Positions 13,096 through 20,805 of a stretch of DNA of 26,483 bases are shown here, one piece after another. Source of the DNA: SIG636 sp045592105 (GTDB taxonomy: Bacteria; Bacillota; Clostridia; Oscillospirales; CAG-382); assembly GCA_045592105.1 (NCBI GenBank), contig JAZNUB010000068.1:1-26483 (forward strand), in the 5' to 3' direction. Within the stretch, counting starts at the first letter, position 1, and each line of letters opens with the position of its first letter. The notes under the pieces are model-generated. The model did not search any database. It had not been told where the DNA came from and saw only the letters and a list, made by a program, of their open reading frames with translations. Both the position numbers and the translations under genes were made by a program.

Positions 13096-14700
13096 TTAAA
13101 GCTTGGGGCCTGCTTCAACAAGAGCCTTACCTGCATCGTTACCGGTGTACTTAACAAAGTTCTTGATAAATCTGCCTGCAAGATCCTTAGCCTTGGTTTC
13201 CCATTCTTCTGCGTTGGCATAGGTATCACGAGGATCGAGAATGCCTGTATCAACGCCGGGAAGAGCTGTGGGAACAGCGAGGTTGAAGTAAGGAATGTTC
13301 TTGGTTTCAGCCTTGAGGATGGAACCGTCAAGAATAGCGTCGATAATGCCGCGGGTATCCTTAATGGAGATACGCTTGCCGGTACCGTTCCAGCCGGTGT
13401 TTACAAGGTAAGCCTTTGCGCCGCTCTTTTCCATCTTCTTAACAAGCTCTTCTGCGTACTTGGTAGGGTGGAGCTCAAGGAACGCCTGACCGAAGCAAGC
13501 GGAGAAGGTAGGTGTAGGCTCGGTAATGCCGCGCTCTGTACCTGCAAGCTTGGAGGTGAAGCCGGAAAGGAAGTAGTACTTAGCCTGTTCGGGGGTAAGT
13601 ACGGAAACGGGAGGAAGTACGCCGAAAGCATCTGCAGAAAGGAAGATAACGTTCTTTGCATCGGGTGCTGCAGAGATGGGGCGAACTATCTTTTCTATAT
13701 GGTCGATGGGGTAGGAAACGCGGGTGTTTTCGGTAACGGAGCCATCTGCAAAGTTGCAAACGCCGTTATCGTCAACGGTAACGTTTTCAAGGAGTGCGTT
13801 ACGTCTGATAGCGTTGTAGATATCAGGCTCAGATTCCTTATCAAGGTTGATAACCTTAGCATAGCAGCCGCCCTCGAAGTTGAACACGCCCTTATCGTCC
13901 CAACCGTGCTCGTCATCACCGATGAGAAGACGTTTAGGATCGGTAGAAAGGGTGGTCTTACCTGTGCCGGAAAGGCCGAAGAACAAAGCGGTGTTTTCGC
14001 CGTTCATATCGGTGTTAGCGGAGCAGTGCATAGAAGCCATACCCTTGAGGGGGAGGTAGTAGTTCATCATAGAGAACATACCCTTCTTCATTTCGCCGCC
14101 GTACCAAGTGTTAAGTATAACCTGCTCGCGAGAGGTGATGTTGAATACAACTGCGGTTTCGGAGTTAAGACCAAGCTCCTTATAGTTTTCAACCTTTGCC
14201 TTGGAAGCGTTGTAGCAGATAAAGTCAGGCTCAAAGTTCTCAAGCTCTTCAGCGGTGGGAACGATGAACATGTTGGTTACGAAATGTGCCTGCCAAGCCA
14301 CTTCCATGATGAAGCGGATAGCCATGCGAGAGTCTGCATTTGCGCCGCAGAATACGTCTACAACGTAAAGCTTCTTATCAGAAAGCTCTTTAACTGCAAG
14401 GTCCTTAAGTGCCTTCCAGCTTTCTTCGCTGCAAGGATGGTTGTCATTCTTAAACTCATCAGAGGTCCACCAAACGGTATCCTTAGAGTTCTCGTCCATA
14501 ACAATGAACTTGTCTTTAGGGGAACGGCCGGTGTAAATACCTGTCATAACGTTAACAGCGCCAAGCTCTGTTTGCTGACCCTTTTCGAAGCCTTCAAGGG
14601 AAGGATCGGTTTCGGCTACAAACAATTCTTCGTAGGAGGGGTTATGTATAACCTCTTTAACTCCTGTAATACCGTACTTGCTGAGATCCAATTTGCTCAT
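13096..14700 (-). CDS. pckA: Phosphoenolpyruvate carboxykinase (ATP)
   Basis: The 534-residue protein is full length for ATP-type PEPCK. It has TGRSPKDK (57-64), the substrate-binding arginine region; the P-loop GLSGTGKTT (242-250); the metal-binding and kinase-2 stretch GDDEHGWDDKGVFNFEGGCY (261-280); and the C-terminal NTGWNGTGKRISIKDTR. It interconverts oxaloacetate plus ATP with PEP, CO2 and ADP in the cytoplasm. In anaerobic fermenters it often runs towards oxaloacetate and yields ATP on the way to succinate or propionate. The start follows a weak purine-rich site (AAAGAGAA) about 9 nt before the ATG. It is monocistronic, with its own promoter region at 14794-14832. The G/C-ending codon preference looks like that of a highly expressed gene. 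A 418-codon antisense frame opposite it is a shadow. Confidence 0.97.
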   Translation of the reverse strand: MSKLDLSKYGITGVKEVIHNPSYEELFVAETDPSLEGFEKGQQTELGAVNVMTGIYTGRSPKDKFIVMDENSKDTVWWTSDEFKNDNHPCSEESWKALKDLAVKELSDKKLYVVDVFCGANADSRMAIRFIMEVAWQAHFVTNMFIVPTAEELENFEPDFICYNASKAKVENYKELGLNSETAVVFNITSREQVILNTWYGGEMKKGMFSMMNYYLPLKGMASMHCSANTDMNGENTALFFGLSGTGKTTLSTDPKRLLIGDDEHGWDDKGVFNFEGGCYAKVINLDKESEPDIYNAIRRNALLENVTVDDNGVCNFADGSVTENTRVSYPIDHIEKIVRPISAAPDAKNVIFLSADAFGVLPPVSVLTPEQAKYYFLSGFTSKLAGTERGITEPTPTFSACFGQAFLELHPTKYAEELVKKMEKSGAKAYLVNTGWNGTGKRISIKDTRGIIDAILDGSILKAETKNIPYFNLAVPTALPGVDTGILDPRDTYANAEEWETKAKDLAGRFIKNFVKYTGNDAGKALVEAGPKL

Positions 14701-14793
14701 AATACCATTCTCTTTTCTTTATAAAATTTTTATGTTTTTGCAAAAGCCTTATGGATTTTTACAGTCGCTCGTTATTGGCAACCTAAAAACCCT

Positions 14794-14832
14794 CGTATAT
14801 ATATATTTACCATAAAAGTCAAGCTTTGTCAA
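14794..14832 (-). promoter_or_regulatory. pckA promoter region, two overlapping candidates
   Basis: On the - strand, TTGACA (14832-14827), 17 bp and TAAATA (14809-14804). A second, shifted set is TTGACT (14822-14817), 17 bp and TATACG (14799-14794). The two -35 boxes form a direct repeat TTGAC with a 10-bp period, one helical turn. The remaining leader (about 90 nt) holds no clear structure. Confidence 0.6.
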
Positions 14833-14908
14833 CGGCTATAAGCACAATATTTATATATTTTTTGCAAGTTTTTTGGTGCAAATATATCCTTAACGTATTT
14901 ATGGACAA

Positions 14909-14950
14909 AAAGCACGGCTGCTTCAGCACGTTATGCGCCTAGGCAGCCGT
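14909..14950 (-). terminator. Terminator after the ATP-grasp remnant
   Basis: On the - strand ACGGCTGC (14950-14943) pairs with GCAGCCGT (14921-14914) and is followed by GCTTTTTG. It still sits in place behind the decayed gene ending at 14956. Confidence 0.75.
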
Positions 14951-14955
14951 TTAAT

Positions 14956-15330
14956 TTATCGTTTAAAGCGTTCTATTATCATATCTGTGTATTTGCCGAG
15001 AAGCGGCCCGTTTACGTATTGGTAGTACCGCAAGCCCGGCCCTTTTATGTTATACTCCATAATTCTGGGGTTTCCTTCGGAGTCTATCGCAAAGTCCCAC
15101 CCAACAAACCTAAAGTACGGCAGCTTTTTGTGGCACTCTATAAGCATATCCACCATTTTGTCATAGCCGGGGAAGGCTTTGCCTGCAAACTCCTCCCCGT
15201 TAGGGCAGGTAGTAATGCTTTTACCGCAGGAGTGGTAAGCCTTGTCCTTAAGGTTGCTGTTTTCGTCTATGCCGATAACAAACATCCCCATACCATCCGT
15301 GGTAAACGGGGTCTTTGTTTTCGGCAAAGC
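14956..15330 (-). pseudogene. 3' fragment of sugar-transfer ATP-grasp gene
   Basis: About 120 codons remain of a gene that is normally about 300 or more. The frame reads PFTTDGMGMFVIGIDENSNL, then FPGYDKMVDMLIECHKKLPY, FRFVGWDFAIDSEGNPRIME and YNIKGPGLRYYQYVNGPLLG. I recognise this as the C-terminal part of the sugar-transfer associated ATP-grasp family (ATPgrasp_ST), including the catalytic end with D-x-A and the E-x-N-like metal-binding residues (MEYN). The N-terminal ATP-binding half is missing. Upstream the frame hits a TGA at about 15346, and the sequence there matches the flippase fragment in another frame. Only a TTG start (15327) without a clear ribosome site is available, so a functional product is unlikely. 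Confidence 0.75.
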
Positions 15331-15634
15331 CGATAAAGGCGCAAATCAACGCGGAAACGGCAGAAAAAACCGCTATGTGAGGTGCAAAATCAAAGTTTGT
15401 TACCTCGTTTTCCTTCCGCATCATCAAGCGCACGTTGTGCAGAGAGGTACCCAATGCCTGCGGAATTATGTATATTATGCCAATGAAGTATAGTATGTTT
15501 CCGGTAACGCCCTTGCCGCAAATTCGGGTTGTAAGGGGGTATATAATAAGCTGAAGAACAATCTGCATAACAACCGTAGCCATAACGGTATATATTAGGT
15601 CGTTTGCAGCCTTTTAGCCTTTCCTTTTCTCCAT
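15325..15634 (-). pseudogene. 5' fragment of a Wzx-like flippase gene, nonsense codon 7
   Basis: From the ATG at 15634 (AAGGA site about 9 nt upstream), codon 7 is a TAA (15616-15614). The frame then stays open as KAANDLIYTVMATVVMQIVL, QLIIYPLTTRICGKGVTGNI, LYFIGIIYIIPQALGTSLHN, VRLMMRKENE and AVFSAVSALICAFIGF. This is the N-terminal two to three transmembrane helices of a polysaccharide flippase (MATE/Wzx type). After about residue 100 homology stops, and the DNA continues in another frame as the ATP-grasp C-terminus. Most of the flippase (about 300 or more residues) is deleted. Its promoter and ribosome site are intact. Confidence 0.75.
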
Positions 15635-15667
15635 AAAACAATCCTTTTTATAACTTTTAACAGCTTA

Positions 15668-15696
15668 ATTGTAGCGCTATGCACAGGGCTTGTCAA
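15668..15696 (-). promoter_or_regulatory. Intact promoter before the flippase remnant
   Basis: On the - strand, TTGACA (15696-15691), 17 bp and TACAAT (15673-15668), near consensus. It suggests the decay of the gene behind it is recent or that the transcript is still made. Confidence 0.75.
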
Positions 15697-15781
15697 GAGT
15701 TGGTGCTTTTTGGCCTGCTATTAAGAAGCAAAGCTCTTATTTTGTATTAATGTAAAAAGATGAATAATTTTCTTGTATAAT

Positions 15782-15831
15782 CTTTCGTAAAATGGTTGAT
15801 TTTTTGTATGTTGTGTTGTATACTACGAAAG
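15782..15831 (+). promoter_or_regulatory. Promoter of the glycan operon, flanked by inverted repeat
   Basis: TTGATT (15796-15801), a 17-bp spacer and TATACT (15819-15824). CTTTCGTA (15782-15789) and TACGAAAG (15824-15831) are perfect inverted 8-mers on either side, centred 42 bp apart. The leader to the first ATG (15917) is about 85 nt and holds no clear structure. Confidence 0.7.
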
Positions 15832-15916
15832 TAAAAGGATAATTAGGAGTATTGTCCGCTATTATGCCTTTTGCGAAAACCGATGCAAATACTAATTGTT
15901 ATTTGAGGATACATAG

Positions 15917-16561
15917 ATGTACGCAGCTTTTGTAAAGCGTGTTTTGGATTTCTTGCTTGCGTTTATTGCGCTGACGCTTCTTTTGCCGTTTATGCTTGCG
16001 CTAACGGTTATCGGTGCAATAGCAATGAAGGGCAACCCTTTTTTTACACAGCTTCGCCCCGGCAGGAGAGATAAAAAAACAGGTAAGGAAAAGATATTTC
16101 GTTTAATAAAGTTCCGCACTATGACCTGTGAGCGTGATCAAAAAGGCGAATTATTGGCGGACGATATGCGGCTTACGCGGTATGGCAAGTTTTTGCGCGG
16201 AACCTCGTTGGATGAGCTGCCGGAGCTTATCAATATTCTTAAGGGCGATATGGCTTTGGTGGGGCCAAGGCCGTTGCTTGTAAAGTATTTGCCGCTTTAT
16301 AATGATAAGCAAAGGCACCGTCACGATGTGCGCCCGGGGCTTACAGGGCTTGCACAGGTTAAGGGCAGAAACGCTATAAGTTGGGAAGAGCGCTTTGTTT
16401 ACGATATAGAATATGTAAACAGCATAACCCTTTGGGGTGATATAAAGATAATTTTTGCAACAATAAAATCGGTTCTTGTAAAAGAGGGTATAAATAGCGG
16501 CTCCTGCGCTACTATGGAGGAGTTTAAAGGAGAGCCGAAGAAGGAAGAAGCAAAGGTATGA
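15917..16561 (+). CDS. PglC-like initiating phosphoglycosyltransferase
   Basis: The 214-residue protein is a small monotopic phosphoglycosyltransferase (Bac_transf family). It has one N-terminal membrane-inserted helix (residues 5-37), then GNPFFTQLRPGR, KFRTM at about 65, the catalytic Asp-Glu pair in TSLDELPELINIL (Asp99-Glu100), GDMALVGPRPLL and RHDVRPGLTGLAQVKGRN. It should transfer a sugar-1-phosphate from a UDP-sugar to undecaprenyl phosphate at the inner face of the membrane and so start glycan assembly. The length matches PglC rather than the larger WbaP or WcaJ enzymes. GAGGA lies about 9 nt before the ATG. It is the first gene of the operon and overlaps the PglD-like gene by 4 nt, a pair often seen together for N-acetylated amino-sugars. 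The sugar itself is inferred only. Confidence 0.94.
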   Translation: MYAAFVKRVLDFLLAFIALTLLLPFMLALTVIGAIAMKGNPFFTQLRPGRRDKKTGKEKIFRLIKFRTMTCERDQKGELLADDMRLTRYGKFLRGTSLDELPELINILKGDMALVGPRPLLVKYLPLYNDKQRHRHDVRPGLTGLAQVKGRNAISWEERFVYDIEYVNSITLWGDIKIIFATIKSVLVKEGINSGSCATMEEFKGEPKKEEAKV

Positions 16562-17175
16562 AAAAACCGCTTATTATTATCGGTGCAGGTGGCCACGGGA
16601 AAGTGATTGCTGATAATGCTTTGAAAAACGGCTATACAAACATTCGGTTTGTTGATGACAATGCAACGGGCGAATGTATGGGCTTTCCTATAATTGGTAA
16701 ATGTGAGGATTTGGAAAATCTAAACGATGGCGAAACGGATTTTATAATAGGCATCGGTAATAACGCAATTAGAAAACAAATTGCAGAAAAATATGATGTG
16801 AATTGGGCAACAATTATTCACCCTTCTGCACAGATTGCAGTAAACGCTTCTATCGGTAAAGGCACTAATGTTATGGCGGGCGCTGTGGTTAATGCCTGTG
16901 CCACGGTTGGCAAGCATTGCATTATTAATACGTGCGCTGTCGTTGAACACGATAACGTGGTTAATGATTATGTGCATATATCTCCGAATGTAGCTCTTGG
17001 AGGTACTGTTCGTGTCGGTGAAAGAACCCATATCGGTATCGGCGCAATCGTAAGCAATAATATTGACGTTTGCGGGGATTGTATCATCGGTGCAGGTGCG
17101 GTTGTTGTAAAAAATATTACAGAAAGCGGCACTTATACAGGAGTTCCTGCAAGGAAAAAACTTAGCATAGTATGA
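16558..17175 (+). CDS. PglD/NeuD-like sugar O/N-acyltransferase
   Basis: The 205-residue protein has an N-terminal Rossmann-like UDP-sugar site (LIIIGAGGHGKVIADNAL) and a C-terminal left-handed beta-helix of hexapeptide repeats (ASIGKGTNVMAGAVVN onward). The likely catalytic base is His131 in CAVVEHDN, matching the PglD position, with a second His in YVHISP. It ends in the usual TGVPARKK loop. It should use acetyl-CoA to acylate a nucleotide-linked amino-sugar or sugar hydroxyl. Its ATG overlaps the PglC-like stop (ATGA), so the two are coupled. The PglE aminotransferase and PglF dehydratase that would make a bacillosamine precursor are not in the window, so they must lie elsewhere or the substrate differs. 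Confidence 0.92.
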   Translation: MKKPLIIIGAGGHGKVIADNALKNGYTNIRFVDDNATGECMGFPIIGKCEDLENLNDGETDFIIGIGNNAIRKQIAEKYDVNWATIIHPSAQIAVNASIGKGTNVMAGAVVNACATVGKHCIINTCAVVEHDNVVNDYVHISPNVALGGTVRVGERTHIGIGAIVSNNIDVCGDCIIGAGAVVVKNITESGTYTGVPARKKLSIV

Positions 17176-17193
17176 AAGAGGCGGCATCTTTAG

Positions 17194-18399
17194 TTGAGAA
17201 TTCTATTTTTAACATTGTTAGATTTTGATACCTTTAATGAGCGAAATATATATACCGATCTCCTACGTGAATTTATTAAGAATAATCATGAAGTTTATTG
17301 TATTTCACCTGCTGAAAGAAGAACAGGAAAAGCAACGCATTTTGAAGAAGGCGGGCATCTGTTAAAATTAAAAATCGGAAACACCCAAAAAACTAATATT
17401 GTAGAAAAGGGAATTTCCACTTTGATGATTGAAAGACAGTTTGTGTCTGCAATCAAAAAGTATTTTTCAAAAATCAAATTTGATTTAGTTATGTATTCTA
17501 CACCGCCAATTACTTTTGCAAGCGTTGTGAGATATGTGAAAAATCGCGATGGTGCCAAAACATATTTAATGCTGAAGGATATTTTCCCCCAAAACGCTGT
17601 TGATTTGGGAATGATGCGAACAACAGGAATTAAAGGTCTGATTTACAAATATTTTAGAAAAAAAGAAAAAAAGCTCTATTCACTGTCGGATCACATAGGC
17701 TGTATGTCGCAAGCAAATGTTGAATATGTTTTGCAGCATAATCCCGAAATTCCGAAAGAAAAAGTTGGGATTTGCCCAAATTGCATTGAAGTGCACGATG
17801 TAAGACTTACTGATGAAGAACGCATAGATATGCGTGAGAAATATGGGATACCGCAGGATAAAAAAGCCTTTGTTTATGGAGGGAACCTTGGCAAGCCGCA
17901 AGACGTGCCTTTTATCATTAGTTGCTTGAAAAAATGCGCAGAAATAAACGATGCCTATTTTGTGATAGCCGGAAACGGTACGGACAAATATCTGCTTGAA
18001 AAATATATAAAAGAGGAAAATCCTCCTCACGTAAAGCTTTTAGAGCATCTTCCAAAGAATGAGTACGACCGGATGATTGCATGCTGTGATGTAGGTTTGA
18101 TTTTCCTTGACCATCGTTTCACGATTCCGAACTTTCCGTCAAGACTGCTTTCGTATATGCAAGCCGGCTTGCCCGTTTTGGCGTGTACTGACCCTAATAC
18201 CGATATTGGCAAGGTTATAGTTGAAGGCGGTTTCGGCTGGTGGTGTGAGAGTAGTGATGCAAATGTATTTTCTGAAACAATTAAAAACACTAATGAGAAT
18301 ACTATTTCAAAATATAGGGATATATCGCAAAAGTATCTTTTGGAAGTTTATAGTGTGCAAAAAGTATACTCGATGTGTTTTTATTCTTTGATCAAATAG
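17194..18399 (+). CDS. GT4 glycosyltransferase (WbuB-like)
   Basis: The 401-residue GT-B fold protein has MRILFLTLLDFDTFNERNIY at the N-terminus, LMLKDIFPQNAVDLGM (the WbuB-type DIFPQ motif), and the C-terminal donor-site region VFVYGGNLGK, FVIAGNG and FPSRLLSYMQAGLPVLA. It should add a sugar (in this subfamily often an acetamido-sugar) to the lipid-linked acceptor. The start is TTG at 17194, because the codon just before it is an in-frame TAG and MRILFL is the expected N-terminus; the ribosome site AGAGG is about 12 nt upstream. It follows the PglD-like gene by 18 nt. The sequence from here through about 21,970 is visibly richer in A and T than the first two operon genes. Donor and linkage are unknown. 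Confidence 0.9.
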   Translation: MRILFLTLLDFDTFNERNIYTDLLREFIKNNHEVYCISPAERRTGKATHFEEGGHLLKLKIGNTQKTNIVEKGISTLMIERQFVSAIKKYFSKIKFDLVMYSTPPITFASVVRYVKNRDGAKTYLMLKDIFPQNAVDLGMMRTTGIKGLIYKYFRKKEKKLYSLSDHIGCMSQANVEYVLQHNPEIPKEKVGICPNCIEVHDVRLTDEERIDMREKYGIPQDKKAFVYGGNLGKPQDVPFIISCLKKCAEINDAYFVIAGNGTDKYLLEKYIKEENPPHVKLLEHLPKNEYDRMIACCDVGLIFLDHRFTIPNFPSRLLSYMQAGLPVLACTDPNTDIGKVIVEGGFGWWCESSDANVFSETIKNTNENTISKYRDISQKYLLEVYSVQKVYSMCFYSLIK

Positions 18400-18407
18400 G
18401 GTAAATG

Positions 18408-19679
18408 ATGAAAGATTTAGATAAAAAGATTTTGTTGATTAGCCACAATCCTTTAAGTAAAGTAAATAATAACGGAAAAACTTTGGTCTCTATTTTCGAA
18501 GGTGTACCCAAAGATAATATATACCAAATTTATTTGAACTCAGATATTCCTGATTATGATGGTGGATGTCATTACCTGCAATTGAATGAGAAACAAATTT
18601 TCAAATCCGTTTTTAAAGGTAAAAACATATGTTGTAGGGAGGTAGATCCCACGCCTGAAAAGGTGTATTCTGCAACTGTTGGGGTTAGTTCCTTTGGCAT
18701 TCATACCAAAAGGCTTTTACGGGAATTGGTTTGGAAAACTCCTTTGTGGAAATCAAAACTAAAAAAATGGCTGAAAAACAAACAGTTTGATATCGTTTTC
18801 TTTATGGCGGGGGACGGTATGTTTGCTTATGACATATATCGTTTTGTTATAAGAAATGTTTCCGCTAAAGGATGTATGTTTTTTACGGATGATTACGTTA
18901 TCGGAAAAACATCTCGTTCTCCTATAGCTCGATTAAGACAAGCTATGTTAAAACATAAAATAAAAAAAACGTTGCCTACTGTTAAGAGCCTGTATGTTAT
19001 TTCAGATGAGATGAAAAAAGCATATGATATGCTTTGGGATACTGATTCTTGTGTTATTCGTAATTTCTCTGTCGAAAAAAAGAATACTAACGATCAAAAA
19101 CAAGCGGATGGCAAATCCGATTGTTTGACAATAGTATATGCAGGTGGATTGCATTATAATAGGTGGAAGGTCTTAGCACAAATAGCAAACGCATTGTATG
19201 AAATTAAAAGCTTAGAGAAGTGCAAATGTCGCCTCAAAATATACTCTGCTCAAAATATATCTGATGATATTATTAATCAAATCAGCGTTGATGGAGTTTC
19301 GGAATTTTGCGGAGCCGCTTCCGCTTCGGAAATTGCAGACATATATTCCAATGCAGATATATTGCTTCATATTGAAGCATTTGACAAAAAAGCTATTGCT
19401 TCAACAAAGTATTCGTTTTCTACCAAGATTCCTGAGTATTTGTCGGCAGGAAAATGCGTGCTGGCTGTTGGTCCGTCCGAAGTGGCTTCTCTTCGATATT
19501 TGTCAGAGTTTGCTTGTACGGTAAGCGATTACTTGCAACTTTCAAGCGTGTTGAAGAAACTTATTTATGATGATGAGTATAGAAATTCGATTAAGTTTAG
19601 TTGCAAGGAGCGATACAATAAAGATTTTTCGCGGGAAAAGCAAAAAGAATGCTTAACGCACATTTTGCATATCGAATAA
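18408..19679 (+). CDS. Glycosyltransferase, GT4-like
   Basis: The 423-residue product has a GT-B layout. The N-terminal domain opens with KKILLISHNPLSKVNNNGKT, where the NNNGKT loop is typical of an acceptor-side glycine loop. The middle has CMFFTDDYVIGK and LYVISDEMKKAYD, and the C-terminal domain has VYAGGLHYNRW, LKIYSAQN and the donor-site phrase TKIPEYLSAGKCVLAVGP. The usual E-x7-E motif is relaxed. The ATG at 18405 is too close to the AGGG site, so the next ATG at 18408 (6 nt from it) is favoured. It starts within 10 nt of the preceding stop and belongs to the same operon. Its sugar specificity is unknown. It contains many AAA/ATA codons, like its neighbours in the A/T-rich part. Confidence 0.85.
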   Translation: MKDLDKKILLISHNPLSKVNNNGKTLVSIFEGVPKDNIYQIYLNSDIPDYDGGCHYLQLNEKQIFKSVFKGKNICCREVDPTPEKVYSATVGVSSFGIHTKRLLRELVWKTPLWKSKLKKWLKNKQFDIVFFMAGDGMFAYDIYRFVIRNVSAKGCMFFTDDYVIGKTSRSPIARLRQAMLKHKIKKTLPTVKSLYVISDEMKKAYDMLWDTDSCVIRNFSVEKKNTNDQKQADGKSDCLTIVYAGGLHYNRWKVLAQIANALYEIKSLEKCKCRLKIYSAQNISDDIINQISVDGVSEFCGAASASEIADIYSNADILLHIEAFDKKAIASTKYSFSTKIPEYLSAGKCVLAVGPSEVASLRYLSEFACTVSDYLQLSSVLKKLIYDDEYRNSIKFSCKERYNKDFSREKQKECLTHILHIE

Positions 19680-19692
19680 AGGGGGGATTTAG

Positions 19693-20805
19693 TTGTTACC
19701 ATATTTTTTGCTGTTGCTTTTTTCTGTTGTTATCCCTTTTGCAATTTATCGCCCCTCAGCTTTGATTTCAAAAAACGGTCATATTGTTCTTGCTCAAAAA
19801 AGAAACAGAATGATGCTGATTCTGTTTTTTCTTGGTTTTTTTGTTTTACTGTCTTTGCGAGATACCACCGTTGGAAGAGATTTATATACTTACCGTATCA
19901 TATTTGAGCGTTGCAGTGTTACCGAATTTAAAAGTTTGCCGGAACAGCAGTGGGAGTTGGGATATACTATCTATAATAAAATCATATCGATGGTTTCAAC
20001 AAATTATAGATTGTTCTTGATAATAACAGCATTAATTATACTGGTTCCAATATATAAATTATATTCAAAAGAAAAAGAGTTTAGCTTTTTGGCAATAGTA
20101 TTGTTTATTAATATGCCTTGTTTTCTAATGATATTTAGCGGCTTAAGACAAGCAATAGCGATATCAATCGGTATATTGGTGTATATAGCGGTTGAAAAGA
20201 AAAAATATATTTTGAGCATACTGCTTGTCTTGCTTGCAATGTCTTTTCATATTTCTGCATTTGTTTTGGTATTGATATACCCTGCGTTTTTTTTAAAAAT
20301 CAAAGCAAAACATTTGCTTTTTGTAGTTCCGATTATGTTGGTTATATATTTATTTAGAATTCCTTTGCTTTCATTCATAATTAGTTTGATGCCAAGCCAA
20401 TATATAGAATTCTACGGCGAGATACAGCAGACCGGTGCTATTGTAATGACAATTCTATTTTTGATATTTGTTGTTTTTGCATTCGTTATTTTGGATGAGA
20501 CTTCTATGTCAAAAAAAGACTATTTTATGCGCAATGTATTATTGGTCGCAACGATATTCCATTTTTTTGTTCCTGTTCACGGGTTGGTTCAGCGTGCAAG
20601 TTATTATTTTTTGATATTTGTTCCTATTTCGATATTAAGTGTTGTAAAAGCACCCAAAAAACGGTTGAAAAACATTTCGGATTTAGCGGTTGTGGTAATG
20701 AGCATATTTTTCATATTGTATTTCTTTTATAATGCTGCGTTTTCCACGGATAATCTGCTTGATGTGTTCCCGTATAAATTTTTTTGGAGTGGTGATGGAT
20801 GGTAG
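19693..20805 (+). CDS. EpsG/Wzy-like polysaccharide polymerase
   Basis: The 370-residue protein is polytopic, with about nine to ten hydrophobic segments. It carries the EpsG-family marks: LSLRDTTVGRDLYTYRIIF, the FSGLRQAIAISIG loop and a MSFHISAFVLVLIYPAFF segment with the conserved His. These proteins polymerise lipid-linked repeat units at the outer face of the membrane. The start is TTG at 19693, directly preceded by an in-frame TAG and with a strong GGGGGG site 6 nt upstream. Its stop overlaps the next gene's ATG by 7 nt (ATGGTAG at 20799-20805). Its presence implies a repeating polymer rather than a short glycan, but no chain-length regulator and no intact flippase are seen nearby. Confidence 0.88.
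   Translation: MLPYFLLLLFSVVIPFAIYRPSALISKNGHIVLAQKRNRMMLILFFLGFFVLLSLRDTTVGRDLYTYRIIFERCSVTEFKSLPEQQWELGYTIYNKIISMVSTNYRLFLIITALIILVPIYKLYSKEKEFSFLAIVLFINMPCFLMIFSGLRQAIAISIGILVYIAVEKKKYILSILLVLLAMSFHISAFVLVLIYPAFFLKIKAKHLLFVVPIMLVIYLFRIPLLSFIISLMPSQYIEFYGEIQQTGAIVMTILFLIFVVFAFVILDETSMSKKDYFMRNVLLVATIFHFFVPVHGLVQRASYYFLIFVPISILSVVKAPKKRLKNISDLAVVVMSIFFILYFFYNAAFSTDNLLDVFPYKFFWSGDGW

Noticed and set aside
13468..14724. A 418-codon + strand frame opposite pckA
   Set aside because: The - strand frame is a full-length PEP carboxykinase with all motifs. The antisense frame follows from its codon bias and has no recognisable domain.
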